From Onishia niordana (lineage in GTDB: Bacteria; Pseudomonadota; Gammaproteobacteria; Pseudomonadales; Halomonadaceae): a stretch of DNA of 64,000 bases. The notes under the pieces were generated by a model. It did no database searches. It worked only from the letters and a program-made list of their open reading frames with translations, and was not told where the DNA came from. A program made the position numbers and the translations under genes. The stretch covers positions 1-64,000 of the forward strand of contig NZ_SDSD01000011.1 in the NCBI RefSeq assembly GCF_004798965.1. The letters are read 5' to 3'. Positions 6,928 through 16,303 of this stretch are shown piece by piece (the first letter of the stretch is position 1; every line of letters starts with the position of its first letter).

Positions 6928-8055
6928 TTACATGGCCAGCCAGGCGTCGAAGCGGCGGCTTAGCTCATCGATGTTGTCGGCCCAGAACTCGTCATTCTTG
7001 GGAATGGCGGTGGCAAAGTTGGGCGGGAAGGTCGGCATATGCGGGGTCATCTCGATGCCGGTATCAGCGTGGGTAGAGACCATACCCGAGGATGATTTAC
7101 GCGCCGGGCCGTAGGAGATATAGCGGGCCTGATCGGCGAGACGCTGGGTATCGGTGGCGAAGTTGAGGTAGTCCTTGACCTTGTCGAGCTTGCCGGTCGG
7201 CACGACCCAACCATCGAGTTCGAAGACCTGGGCGTCCCAGATGATCTCGAAGGGCTGGCCTTCACTCATCATGGCGTTGAAGATGCGCCCGTTGTAGGCC
7301 GAGCCGAAGGCGACCTCCTGGTCCGCAAGCAGCTGGGGCGGCTGAGCACCTTCCTGCCACCAGATGACCTGATCCTTGATGGTATCGAGCTTGGCGAAGG
7401 CACGCTGCACGCCTTCATCGGTGGAGAGCACGTCATAGACATCTTCCGGCGCCACACCGTCGGCCACCAGGGCCCATTCGAGGTTGTTGATCGGCTTACG
7501 CATCAGGGTGCGCTTGCCCGGGAAGTTCTCCAGATCGAAGACATCGGCGATGGTGCTCGGCTGATTGTCCTCGGGGAACATCTCGGTGTTGAAGGCGACG
7601 ATATTGGAATAGACGATCGAGGCAACGAAGCACTCATCCAGCGCGCCGTCGACGAAGTCTTCACTGGGCGGCGTGCCATCCGGCGCATCCGCCAACAGGG
7701 CATCGTGATCAAGCGGCTCAATCAGGCCCTCGGCACAGGCGATCAGGGCATCGGCAGGCAGCATGTCGACCAGGTCCCAGGTCACGTTGCCGGCCTGGGA
7801 CTGGGCGCGTAGCCCGGCCAGCCCATTGGCGCTGCGATCGATGTTGACGATCTCATCGCCGGTCTTTTCCATCCAGGGCTCGTGGTAGGCCTGCTGCTGG
7901 CTATTACTGTAGGCCCCACCCCAGGAGACGATATTGAGGGTTTCCGCCTGAGCGCTGACCGCCGCGGCCAGAGCGCTGAGGCCGACCAGAGCCAACGAGG
8001 TGCGCTTGATTCGCACTGAACGACGACCGGCTACCTGCTTGATGACGTTGTACAT
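6928..8055 (-). CDS. potD: Polyamine-type periplasmic substrate-binding protein (PotD/PotF-like)
   Basis: 375 residues, GGAGAG before the ATG. An N-terminal signal peptide (about 1-38, ending AVSAQA) is followed by a mature protein starting ETLNIVSWGGAY. Features of the family are SWGG near the N-terminus, IVYSNIVAFNTEMFP (about 167-181), the FDLENFPGKR hinge region and WVVPTGK. It captures the substrate in the periplasm and delivers it to the PotB/C-like permeases. Polyamine specificity is the family default; related proteins bind other small cations or amino-alcohols, so the ligand is not certain. Confidence 0.85.
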   Translation of the reverse strand: MYNVIKQVAGRRSVRIKRTSLALVGLSALAAAVSAQAETLNIVSWGGAYSNSQQQAYHEPWMEKTGDEIVNIDRSANGLAGLRAQSQAGNVTWDLVDMLPADALIACAEGLIEPLDHDALLADAPDGTPPSEDFVDGALDECFVASIVYSNIVAFNTEMFPEDNQPSTIADVFDLENFPGKRTLMRKPINNLEWALVADGVAPEDVYDVLSTDEGVQRAFAKLDTIKDQVIWWQEGAQPPQLLADQEVAFGSAYNGRIFNAMMSEGQPFEIIWDAQVFELDGWVVPTGKLDKVKDYLNFATDTQRLADQARYISYGPARKSSSGMVSTHADTGIEMTPHMPTFPPNFATAIPKNDEFWADNIDELSRRFDAWLAM

Positions 8056-8332
8056 GACAACTCTCCACTTATTGTTGTGCTTGGTTGTGTTGTGCTTGCT
8101 AGTACTTTCTTGTGTTGTGCTTTTCTGCGTAGTGCTTTTATGCGTTGTGCTGAGTTATGTCGAACGTGGTGTTACCTGGTTGAGCCATTGAGATACTGAG
8201 CGACGTGTCGCGCTACGCCATCTCGGGTGGCCAACCACCTCCCTGCGAGGAGAGAGTACGCCCTGCCCTTCTAGCCCCTATTTCGAATCTTGTTGAGTCC
8301 CCCTCTTTAAGTATGCTTTTTAGCACTCCTGC
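8056..8332 (-). promoter_or_regulatory. Leader of the binding-protein gene with degenerate TTGTGCTT repeats
   Basis: 277 bases separate the ATPase gene from the binding-protein gene. From 8074 to 8151 the + strand repeats versions of TTGTGTTGTGCTT five to six times. The stretch is low in complexity and T/G-rich. No gene is visible. A separate promoter for the binding-protein gene is plausible but I could not fix a -35/-10 pair. Confidence 0.5.
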
Positions 8333-9469
8333 CTAGGCATCCAGCGCACGGCAGTCGGCGCTGCACCAGCCGACCTGAATATCCTGCCCCGGCCGCAGGC
8401 TGTGATGGCCGGAAGCATTGGGTGTCTTGAGAATGAATTCATCGCTGCCGCATACCGCCAGACGGGTGCGCAGGTGATCGCCCAGGTAAATCACTTCCTT
8501 GACGCGAGCGGTGAAAACGTTGTCGAAGCGCGCGGCGTCATCCTCGCCAAGGATCGAGACCCGCTCCGGACGTAGCGAAAGCGTCGTACGCGACCCCGGC
8601 CCATCGACGGCGACCGGCTTGGCCATCACCTTCTCGCCGCTGTCCAGGCGCACCGTGCAGGTCTCGCCCTGCTTCTCGGTGACTTCGCCGACCAGCCGAT
8701 TGTTCTCGCCGATAAAGTAAGCCACGAAGGCGTTATCCGGCTCCTCGTAGAGGGTCTCGGGGCTTGCCAGCTGTTGCACCACGCCATCGTTGAACACCGC
8801 GATGCGATCCGACATGGTCAGCGCTTCGGTCTGATCGTGAGTCACGTAGATCATGGTCACGCCAAGGTCAGCGTGGATGCGCTTGATCTCGTACTGCATT
8901 TCCTCGCGAAGGTTCTTGTCCAATGCGCCCAGCGGCTCGTCCATCAGCACCAGGTCGGGCTCGAACACCAACGCCCGGGCCAGCGCCACACGCTGCTGCT
9001 GACCGCCGGAGAGCTGGGCGGGACGACGGTCGCCGAAGTCCCCGAGCTGCACCTTCTCGAGTGTCTGTTTGACCTTCTGCTTGATCTCATCCTTGGACAG
9101 GCCGCGCACTTCAAGGGGAAAGGCCAGATTCTCGGCAACGGTCATGTGCGGAAAGAGGGCATAGTTCTGGAACACCATGCCGATGCCGCGCTTGTGGGGC
9201 GGCAGGCCGTTGATCGGCGTATCCTTGAGCAGGATCTCGCCATGAGTAGGCGTCTCGAACCCTGCCATCATCATCAGACAGGTCGTCTTGCCCGAGCCGG
9301 ACGGCCCCAGGAGGGTCACGAATTCGCCCCGACGTATATCGAGGTTGAAGCCCTTGACGACCAGTTCCACACCGTCATAGCTCTTCTGTACATCGATGAA
9401 ACGGGCAAATAGCGATTCATCCTCGGACTCGGCCGGAGCACTGGTCGCTGCTGCGAGAGGTTGGGTCAT
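8333..9469 (-). CDS. potA: Polyamine-type ABC transporter ATPase (PotA-like)
   Basis: 378 residues. Walker A GPSGSGKTT (about 55-63), Q-loop MVFQNYALFPHMT, signature LSGGQQQR, Walker B LVLMDEPLGALD and switch His VTHDQTEA are all intact. A C-terminal TOBE-type regulatory domain covers about 270-378. It energises import by the PotB/C-like pair. It is the first gene of the operon (ATPase, binding protein, two permeases). An N-terminal extension of about 20 residues precedes the ATPase fold. Confidence 0.92.
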   Translation of the reverse strand: MTQPLAAATSAPAESEDESLFARFIDVQKSYDGVELVVKGFNLDIRRGEFVTLLGPSGSGKTTCLMMMAGFETPTHGEILLKDTPINGLPPHKRGIGMVFQNYALFPHMTVAENLAFPLEVRGLSKDEIKQKVKQTLEKVQLGDFGDRRPAQLSGGQQQRVALARALVFEPDLVLMDEPLGALDKNLREEMQYEIKRIHADLGVTMIYVTHDQTEALTMSDRIAVFNDGVVQQLASPETLYEEPDNAFVAYFIGENNRLVGEVTEKQGETCTVRLDSGEKVMAKPVAVDGPGSRTTLSLRPERVSILGEDDAARFDNVFTARVKEVIYLGDHLRTRLAVCGSDEFILKTPNASGHHSLRPGQDIQVGWCSADCRALDA

Positions 9470-9813
9470 GCCGGGTTCCTGTGCGTCGCCGTTGTTGTGA
9501 TTGTCGTTATTTTATTGCAATGGTCATGACACGGCTGTGGAAGGCAACATCCAGAAAGCAGACGTCTCATACTTTTTCCACAGCTTGAATGAACAGTAGA
9601 GCGAACAGCTCTGCTAATTCAAGAACGGTCGGGACAACCAGCGTTGAAACGAAGCGATGCCGGTCGACATTATTTCTGTTAGTTACAATAGGTAACCGCA
9701 CACCGTCCTGTGCCGATGTCAGCATGAGCCTCTCGGCCCCAATAGGCTTGGAAAGGCCATGCTGAAGCCAGAGGAAGGCTCAAGCGGTGGCGGGCAGGCA
9801 AGGAGGCGTGCCA
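9470..9813. promoter_or_regulatory. Divergent intergenic region between potA-like and mgtC-like genes
   Basis: 344 bases holding the promoters of both divergent units. A TACAAT at 9684-9689 could be a -10 for the rightward gene, but no well-spaced -35 is visible. No gene or clear operator was seen. Confidence 0.45.
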
Positions 9814-11094
9814 ATGGACGAGGTCACCCAACAGTTCCTAACCAGCCATCATCTGGCCATCCGTTTAGGGGTGGCTTTGCTGTTGGGGGCGCTGATCGGC
9901 CTGGAGCGCGGCTGGGACTCCCGCAATGAGGCCAAGGGCCAGCGCGTCGCCGGTATTCGCACCTTTGCTCTGGTGGGTCTGCTAGGCGGCGTCGCTGCCC
10001 TGCTTGCCGAGCGCCTCACCGTCTGGGCCTTTCCGGCGATTTTCATCGGGGTCACGGTCACCAGCCTGATTGCCTATCAGGCCCGGGTTCGCGAGGTGCC
10101 CAACTACGGCATCACCGGCCTGGTCGGCATGCTGCTGACCTTCTGCTATGGCGCCCTGGCGATGGCTGTCGATCCGGCCCTTGCCGCTGCGGCGGCCGTG
10201 ATCACGGCGATGATTCTCGACAACAAGCACGAGATCCATGGCCTGCTGCACAAGCTGCAGCGCCATGAGCTGGATGCCGGCTTCAAGCTCTTGCTGATCA
10301 CGGTGGTGATCCTGCCGTTGCTGCCCAATCAAGACCTGGGCCCGGGCGGCGTCATCAATCCCACCACCATCTGGTGGCTGGTGATCATGATCGCCACGAT
10401 CTCTTTCGTCGGCTATTTCGCCATGCGCCTGGGCGGCACCCGTCGCGGCATTCTTATCACCAGCCTGTTTGCCGGGCTGAGCTCGTCCACTGCCCTGACC
10501 CTGCACTTCGCTCGTCTGTCGCAACGCTCGCCAGGGCTAGGCCCGTTGCTGGCCGCCGGCATCCTGATGGCCTGCGGCACCATGTTTCCGCGCATTCTGC
10601 TCTATTGCCTGGTGCTTTACCCGGCTCTGCTGCCGACGCTGGTCGTACCGGTAGTGGTCATGGCGACCCTACTGCTGCTGCCGGCGCTATGGCTGTGGCA
10701 CACCCATCATGGCTGCGCCGACCTGGAGGAAAAGATTCCCGCCCAGAACCCGCTGGAACTCAGCGCGGCGTTGCTGTTCGGTGCCATGCTGACGGCGGTG
10801 ATGCTGCTGGGTGAGTGGTTGAGCGAGTGGCTAGGTGATGCCGGCATCTATCTGCTGTCGGCGATCTCGGGCATTGCCGACGTGGGGGCCGCTACTCTGT
10901 CGTTGACGCGCATGGCCGAACAAGGCTTGGCGATCCCCACGGCGGTGATCGGCATCGTGCTGGCGGCCTCGGTCAACAACCTGGTCAAGGCGGGCATGGC
11001 AGGGCTCATCGGCACCCACCAGCTGGGCTGGCGGGTGGCAGGACCGATGATCATATCGCTGTTGGCGGGGCTCGCGGTGGCCTGGTTTATCTAG
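9814..11094 (+). CDS. MgtC/SapB-DUF4010 family membrane protein
   Basis: 426 residues from the ATG at 9814, which has a perfect AGGAGG at 9801-9806; an upstream in-frame start at 9787 lacks one. The N-terminal MgtC/SapB domain shows RLGVALLLGALIGLERGW (about residues 15-32) and a run of membrane helices. The C-terminal DUF4010 domain adds about eight helices, with SLFAGLSSSTALTL and SAISGIADVGAATLS as conserved loops. In total about 12-13 membrane segments. Transport or regulation of cations or amino acids has been suggested for the family, but the function is not established. It is transcribed alone, divergent from the polyamine operon. Confidence 0.88.
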   Translation: MDEVTQQFLTSHHLAIRLGVALLLGALIGLERGWDSRNEAKGQRVAGIRTFALVGLLGGVAALLAERLTVWAFPAIFIGVTVTSLIAYQARVREVPNYGITGLVGMLLTFCYGALAMAVDPALAAAAAVITAMILDNKHEIHGLLHKLQRHELDAGFKLLLITVVILPLLPNQDLGPGGVINPTTIWWLVIMIATISFVGYFAMRLGGTRRGILITSLFAGLSSSTALTLHFARLSQRSPGLGPLLAAGILMACGTMFPRILLYCLVLYPALLPTLVVPVVVMATLLLLPALWLWHTHHGCADLEEKIPAQNPLELSAALLFGAMLTAVMLLGEWLSEWLGDAGIYLLSAISGIADVGAATLSLTRMAEQGLAIPTAVIGIVLAASVNNLVKAGMAGLIGTHQLGWRVAGPMIISLLAGLAVAWFI

Positions 11095-11105
11095 GCCATC
11101 CCCGC

Positions 11106-11170
11106 CAGAGAAGAGTGATGAGAAGAGTGATGAGAAGGGAATGATGAGGGTGAAGAGAAAGACGAGGAAA
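11106..11170. repeat. Polypurine tract with GAAGAGTGATGA repeats
   Basis: Almost pure purines on the + strand (repeats of GAGAAGAGTGAT and diverged copies) between two convergent genes. It may be a decayed minisatellite. No terminator with a strong stem is visible in this 107-base gap. Confidence 0.5.
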
Positions 11171-11201
11171 GCGGCCGTGCTTGTGGAGGCAAGCGTCGGG
11201 C

Positions 11202-12062
11202 TCAGCGGTCCTCATCGTCATCATCGGCGGCACGCTCGCGGCGGTCGCTTTCTTCCTCGATGACGTCATCGATCACCGCCATCAGGTCGTCGACATCGAC
11301 CTGCTGGGTGTCGTGGACGAAGCGACCGGTCAATTGACTGTCAGGCGTCAGTTCGCCGGCTTCAAAGCGGGCCCATATCTCGTGGCCGTATTCGGTGTCG
11401 AGCAATGACGGCGCGAAACGGCCGAAATAGGCGCGCATGCGATCCACATCGCGGCGTAGCATCATCGCCGCGCTGTTGTTGCCGGCAGCGTCCACCGCCT
11501 GGGGCAGATCGATGATCACCGGCCCCGCCGCGTCGAGCAGCACGTTGAACTCCGACAGATCGCCGTGCACCAGGCCAGCACACAGCATGCGCACGACTTC
11601 ACGGATCACCCGAGCGTGATAGGCAAGGGCCTCGTCCTCGCTCAATTCACAATCATCCAGGCGCGGCGCGGCATCCCCGTCGGCGTCGGCCACCAGCTCC
11701 ATCAGCAACACGCCATCGATGAAGCCATGCGGCTCGGGCACCCGCACGCCAGCCGATGCCAGGCGATAGAGGGCATCAACTTCGGCGTTCAACCAGGCGG
11801 ATTCCTGTTCCTGCTGGCCATAGCGGGTCTTCTTTGACATCGCACGGGCACGACGGGTGTTACGCACCTTGCGGCCTTCCTGGTACTGCACGGCCTGTTT
11901 GAAGCTACGCTGGCTCGCCTCCTTGAAGACCTTGGCACAGCGCAAGGTGTCGCCGCAGCGCACCACATAGACATTGGCTTCCTTGCCGCTCATTAGCTGA
12001 CCTTCCACGGCATCGATCATGCCGTCCTCGACGAGCGGTTGCAGTCTCTTGGGTATCTTCAT
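11202..12062 (-). CDS. RIO1-like serine/threonine protein kinase
   Basis: 286 residues. RIO kinase features are a nucleotide loop SGKEANVYVV (about 25-34), Lys44 in CAKVFK, the catalytic loop HGDLSEFN (166-173) with Asp168 and Asn173, and the metal-binding IIDLPQ (183-188). The C-terminus is strongly acidic (ADDDDEDR). Bacterial members of this type (PA4780-like) occur widely in Pseudomonas and Halomonas. Substrates are unknown; in archaea and eukaryotes RIO proteins act in ribosome maturation. Monocistronic and convergent with the mgtC-like gene. Confidence 0.9.
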   Translation of the reverse strand: MKIPKRLQPLVEDGMIDAVEGQLMSGKEANVYVVRCGDTLRCAKVFKEASQRSFKQAVQYQEGRKVRNTRRARAMSKKTRYGQQEQESAWLNAEVDALYRLASAGVRVPEPHGFIDGVLLMELVADADGDAAPRLDDCELSEDEALAYHARVIREVVRMLCAGLVHGDLSEFNVLLDAAGPVIIDLPQAVDAAGNNSAAMMLRRDVDRMRAYFGRFAPSLLDTEYGHEIWARFEAGELTPDSQLTGRFVHDTQQVDVDDLMAVIDDVIEEESDRRERAADDDDEDR

Positions 12063-12238
12063 AACGCCTGGTCTGGGCCCTGCCTTGCCGGTTGCACGCC
12101 CACGAGTCAGGCGCTTTACGTATCATCGCATGATAAACGGGGCTAAGGGTAAACCAGCGCAGGCAAAATTCATCCTGGAAGCGCGCACCGCTCCCGACAC
12201 CCGCAACGCACCGCCGCTTTCCCGCCCGACATGCAAAC

Positions 12239-12270
12239 GCCCGCCCACGGCGAGGCCGAGGGCGGGCGCG
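12239..12270 (-). terminator. GC-rich hairpin downstream of the alcohol dehydrogenase
   Basis: CGCCCGCC and GGCGGGCG pair around a 15-base loop, 20 bases after the dehydrogenase stop. There is no T-tract on the - strand, so intrinsic termination is uncertain. Confidence 0.35.
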
Positions 12271-12289
12271 AGGCTTGCAGAGACGCGGT

Positions 12290-13357
12290 TTAGGCCGCTG
12301 TATCATCCTTCAGCGTTGCCATGTCGATAACGAAGCGATACTTCACGTCGCCTTTCTGCATACGCTCAAACCCTTCGTTGATATTCTTGATATCGAGCAT
12401 CTCGATATCACAGGTGATGTCGTGTTCGGCGCAGAAATCCAGCACTTCCTGGGTTTCTGCCATGCCGCCGATCAAGGAGCCGGCCAGCACACGGCGCTTC
12501 ATCACCAGATTGCCCCCTACCAGCGCCGGATCCACTTCCTGGATCAGGCCGACCAGGATGTGCGTACCGTCGTACTTGAGCGTCCCGAGGTAAGGGTTGA
12601 GATCGTGGGGCACCGGCACGGTATCGAGCAGGAAATCGAAGTGCTCGGCGGCGGCCGCCATCTGCTCCTCGTCGCTTGAGACGATGACATGATCGGCGCC
12701 CTGCTTCTTGGCTTCGCCAACCTTGGCCTCTGAACGCGTGAACAGCGTGACTTCACAACCCATCGCCTTGGCGAACTTGAGGCCCATGTGGCCCAGGCCG
12801 CCCATGCCGATGACACCGACCTTGTCACCGGCCTTGACGCCGTAGTGGCGCAGCGGTGAATAGGTGGTGATGCCCGCACAGAGGAGCGGGGCTGCCACTG
12901 CCGGGTCCAGCTTGTCGGGAATCGAGACCACGAAGTGCTCGCTGACGACGACCGAATCGGAGTAGCCACCCTGGGTCATGGTGCCATCCTGGCGGTCCGG
13001 GCTGCCGTAGGTCATGGTCATGCCTTCCAGGCAGTACTGCTCCAGGTCGTCCTTGCAAGCGCTGCAATGGCGGCAGGAGTCGACCATGCAACCCACACCG
13101 ACCACATCGCCGACCTTGTACTTGGTGACATCGCTGCCGACCGCGGTGACGCGACCCACGATCTCGTGACCCGGCACCAGCGGGTACTGACTCATGCCCC
13201 AGTCGTTACGGGCAAAGTGCAGATCCGAGTGGCAGACGCCGCAGTAGTCGATCTCGATGGACACATCGTCCGCGCGCGGCGTGCGACGCTCAAAGCTGAA
13301 CGGCGCCAGGTCCGTGTCGGCTGAATGGGCGGCATAAGCGTTGGCTTGATGACTCAT
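12290..13357 (-). CDS. Zinc-dependent NAD(P) alcohol dehydrogenase (cinnamyl/YahK type)
   Basis: 355 residues from the ATG at 13357, preceded by AGGAGGA. Zinc-site residues are visible: GVCHSDL (catalytic Cys) and GHEIVGRV (catalytic His), and the structural-zinc cysteines in CRHCSACKDDLEQYC. The Rossmann motif is GMGGLGHMG (about 180-188), and FTRSEAK favours NADP(H). Such enzymes reduce aldehydes to alcohols, for example in stress detoxification. A divergent AraC-type regulator 302 bases away fits control of this gene by that protein. An upstream in-frame start exists but has no ribosome site. Confidence 0.9.
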   Translation of the reverse strand: MSHQANAYAAHSADTDLAPFSFERRTPRADDVSIEIDYCGVCHSDLHFARNDWGMSQYPLVPGHEIVGRVTAVGSDVTKYKVGDVVGVGCMVDSCRHCSACKDDLEQYCLEGMTMTYGSPDRQDGTMTQGGYSDSVVVSEHFVVSIPDKLDPAVAAPLLCAGITTYSPLRHYGVKAGDKVGVIGMGGLGHMGLKFAKAMGCEVTLFTRSEAKVGEAKKQGADHVIVSSDEEQMAAAAEHFDFLLDTVPVPHDLNPYLGTLKYDGTHILVGLIQEVDPALVGGNLVMKRRVLAGSLIGGMAETQEVLDFCAEHDITCDIEMLDIKNINEGFERMQKGDVKYRFVIDMATLKDDTAA

Positions 13358-13659
13358 GGGTGACGCATCCTCCTGAGAGTTAGGCTTATATGCATGATGA
13401 TATGCAGGCATTGTGCTCCTGTGACAGCGCCCATGCGACCAACGATCCTGCGCCATTTTTGCTCATTTCTACAAACCGCCTTGCCTTGAAGCGGGTTTTC
13501 TCGCCAAAAACTGCATGATTCGGTCATCATCTGGTCATCGCCGCAAGCGGTACTGCCGGGCTCGACGCCTCTGGCCGACCCTGCGCGTTCAGACCATGAT
13601 GACGTAATCGAAAAGACCGACTCGATATCACCGACTCACCCTCACCGACAGGAACCCCC
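13358..13659. promoter_or_regulatory. Divergent region between adh and the AraC-family gene
   Basis: 302 bases without a gene. The sequence ATGCATGATGATATGCAG near 13391 contains short repeats of ATGCA/GATATGCA. These could be an AraC-type half-site pair, but this is a guess. Confidence 0.4.
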
Positions 13660-14634
13660 ATGCCACTTTCTTCCCGCCTGTTGGCGCTGATCGAGCCGAT
13701 GATCGACCGCGATGGCTATATGCCAAGCGCGATACCAGCCGTCTCGCTGATGGCCTGCCATCACGAGATACCGCGTACACCATTGATGTACGAACCGAGC
13801 CTGGTAATTGTCGTTCAGGGCCGCAAGATCGGCTATCTCGGCGACCGCGAAATCCACTACGATCCGGGACAGTATCTGGTGCAGACACTGCCGCTGCCCT
13901 TCGAGTGCGAGACCTTCGCCACCCCAGAAGAACCCTTGCTTGGGCTTTCCGTGCGTATCGACCCTGCGCTACTCAGTGAACTGGTCGCCGAGACAGGGCT
14001 TGAAACAGGGCTTGAAACAGGGCTTGAAACAGGGCTTGAGACAGGAACGGAAAGCGGACGTGGAAAAGCCAACGAGCCTCGCTTAAACGCCCGAGCGCCT
14101 TCAAATGACCCACTGCCGATGGCCTCAGTGGCAATGACCGCCAGCATGCAGGAAGCCGTGGTGCGACTGCTGCGCGCCCTGAACGATCCCCTGGATGCGA
14201 AGGTGATGGGGCAGGCCCGAGTACGCGAAGTGATTTTTGAGGCCCTCAAGGGCGAACAGGGGGCGGCACTGCGCGCACTGGTCAACCATCAAGGGCACTA
14301 CTCACAGATCATTCAGGCGCTGACCCAGATGCATACCGACGTCGCCCAGACCACCTCGATTGAAGCGCTGGCGCGGGATGCCAACATGAGCGTTTCGTCG
14401 TTTCATCAGCACTTCAAGCAAGTGACCCGCGCCACACCGCTGCAATACCTGAAGCGCCTGAGGCTGATCAAGGCGCGACAGCTTTTGAGCCATGATGACC
14501 TGAACGTTAACCAGACCGCCGACGCCGTCGGCTATCGCAGCGTTGCCCAGTTCAGCCGCGACTACAAACGCACCTTCGGCCTGAGCCCCCTCAAGGATCG
14601 CCGCCACACCCGAAACTTGAACGATACTGGCTGA
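13660..14634 (+). CDS. AraC-family transcriptional regulator
   Basis: 324 residues. The N-terminal AraC_N effector domain (about 10-185) carries the family block ACHHEIPRTPLMYEPSLVIVVQG-like region, a beta-barrel that binds inducer. The C-terminal AraC DNA-binding domain has two helix-turn-helix motifs, SIEALARDANMSVSSFHQHFK (about 235-255) and NVNQTADAVGYRSVAQFSRDYKR (about 283-305). It is divergent from the zinc alcohol dehydrogenase and probably controls it in response to an aldehyde or redox signal. Odd: an in-frame run of 12-base repeats (13993-14040) inserts GLET four times plus a charged linker into the effector domain, making the protein somewhat longer than its relatives. Confidence 0.88.
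   Translation: MPLSSRLLALIEPMIDRDGYMPSAIPAVSLMACHHEIPRTPLMYEPSLVIVVQGRKIGYLGDREIHYDPGQYLVQTLPLPFECETFATPEEPLLGLSVRIDPALLSELVAETGLETGLETGLETGLETGTESGRGKANEPRLNARAPSNDPLPMASVAMTASMQEAVVRLLRALNDPLDAKVMGQARVREVIFEALKGEQGAALRALVNHQGHYSQIIQALTQMHTDVAQTTSIEALARDANMSVSSFHQHFKQVTRATPLQYLKRLRLIKARQLLSHDDLNVNQTADAVGYRSVAQFSRDYKRTFGLSPLKDRRHTRNLNDTG
13993..14040 (+). repeat. 12-bp coding tandem repeat (four units) inside the AraC-family gene
   Basis: ACAGGGCTTGAA is repeated at 13993, 14005 and 14017, with ACAGGGCTTGAG at 14029. It encodes repeated T-G-L-E. As a multiple of three it can expand or contract without frameshift. Confidence 0.92.
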
Positions 14635-14806
14635 TAGCCAACGGCAAGGCCGATGCAGAAACTCGCCGCAGATCTCCGCCGCTCGGACATTCCTTGCCAG
14701 ATCGTCTAGCCAAAAAAGAGGCAACTCACTAGGCTAATCTTCCTCAGCGACGCATCTCCAACCATATTTGGCCCAAGCGCGACGCACCACTTTCCCGGGA
14801 GGCTCC

Positions 14807-15961
14807 ATGACATCCGACCCCCACGATACTCCGAGTCCCGAGAAACAAGCCTCCACGACATGGCCGAACGCCATCCCCAAGTGGGTCGGGATCGGGCTGT
14901 TCATCTACCTGTCCATCTTTGCCCTCGGCTTCGCTCAGCTCTTCCTCGTTCCAGTGGTGCTGGCCTTCCTCCTCTCGATGGTGTTCAGTCCCATCCGACG
15001 CTTCATGAACCGGCGTGGCATCTCTCAGGGGTTGTCGGCGACCATCATCATATTCACCTTGCTCGCTGGTCTCGCCTCGATCGCCGGCGCCCTGGCCGTC
15101 CCGATCAGTGATTGGATCAACAATGCACCGCAGATCGAACGGAAAATAGAATTCAGAATGAACGAGGTATCGGGCCCCTTCAGCGGTTTTTTTGCCGCCA
15201 AGGAACAGCTCGACTCGATGACGAACCCGGACTCATCTGAGGTCCAAAAGGTAGAAGTACAAGACGGCAACCTTTCCAGCAAGGTCATGGCGCTCGTGCC
15301 GACCATCGTCACCCAATTCGTGTTCACACTGGTGCTGTTGCTCTTCCTGCTGGCGTCAGGCGACATGTTCTACGAAAAGATCGTGCACGTTATGCCAACG
15401 CTCCACGATAAGAGGCGCGCCATAAGCATTACCCGGGATATGGAACGCAAGCTGTCGCACTACCTGTTCACCATCACCATGATCAATGCCGGCCTGGGCG
15501 TGGCCATTGCGATAGCCATGTGGAGCTTGGGGATGCCGAGCCCGCTGATCTTCGGCATCTTCGCCTTCATCTTCAACTTTGTCCCCTACCTCGGCGCACT
15601 CGCCGGCATCATCATCGCCGCACTGGTGGCGCTGGTTTCATTCGACTGGCTAGGGTGGCCGCTGATCGTTGCGGGCACCTATTTCATCTTGACCACGCTG
15701 GAGGGGCAGCTCGTCACCCCTTACTTCGTTGGCAGAAACCTGAGGATCAACACGGTCGTCGTCTTTCTCACCATCTCGTTCTGGGCTTGGCTATGGTCGG
15801 TGGTGGGCATGATCGTCGCGGTGCCGTTGCTGGTGGCCATCAAGGCACTAAGCGAGCAAATCGATGGCCTGAAACCCCTCGGGCACTTTCTGTCAGAGCG
15901 CTACGCGGAACAGAGCCGCAGCAGTGATAACCAAGATCACAGCGATTCCGAGAGCGACTAA
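14807..15961 (+). CDS. AI-2E family transporter (PerM-type permease)
   Basis: 384 residues from the ATG at 14807 (GGGAGG just upstream); a TTG at 14768 is in frame but unlikely. About eight membrane segments, a soluble segment between the third and fourth (about 100-160), and the C-terminal family block LVTPYFVGRNLRINTVVVFLTI-like region. The family name comes from TqsA, proposed to export autoinducer-2, but most members have no proven role and several are Na+/H+ antiporters. With a LuxPQ-like pair about 6 kb away, an AI-2 link is worth a thought but not shown. The C-terminus is acidic. Confidence 0.85.
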   Translation: MTSDPHDTPSPEKQASTTWPNAIPKWVGIGLFIYLSIFALGFAQLFLVPVVLAFLLSMVFSPIRRFMNRRGISQGLSATIIIFTLLAGLASIAGALAVPISDWINNAPQIERKIEFRMNEVSGPFSGFFAAKEQLDSMTNPDSSEVQKVEVQDGNLSSKVMALVPTIVTQFVFTLVLLLFLLASGDMFYEKIVHVMPTLHDKRRAISITRDMERKLSHYLFTITMINAGLGVAIAIAMWSLGMPSPLIFGIFAFIFNFVPYLGALAGIIIAALVALVSFDWLGWPLIVAGTYFILTTLEGQLVTPYFVGRNLRINTVVVFLTISFWAWLWSVVGMIVAVPLLVAIKALSEQIDGLKPLGHFLSERYAEQSRSSDNQDHSDSESD

Positions 15962-16303
15962 CCTGCTCGTCGATATACCGCTCGGCTTCAGGGAAAGGGG
16001 GGCTCATCGAGCCCGCCGGGGCCGATCGCCCCTGCTCTCGTCCGGGTAGCCGTGGAAGCATCGATTGTATGGGTAGGGCTGCAACGCCATCCTCCGAAGG
16101 GGATGGCTTGGCAGTGACATGAACCTTCAAACCACATGAGGATATCCTGCTCTGGCTCGGCAGCCCGATCGAGGAACCCGCACGGCTCCTTGCCTAACGG
16201 CATGGCGCTGCCTTGACGCCGATCAGGTCACTGTCATCCAGCATCGCCTAGCATGAGGGTGCGTCTAGCGAAGGCCCAGCCCTGACCGCCAAAAGGAAAT
16301 ACC
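15962..16303. other. Intergenic region with a GC hairpin, no gene seen
   Basis: 342 bases. GCCATCC and GGATGGC (about 16088-16109) can form a stem and may end the permease transcript. Otherwise no gene or RNA was recognised. AAAAGGAAA just before 16304 is the ribosome site of the next gene. Confidence 0.45.
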
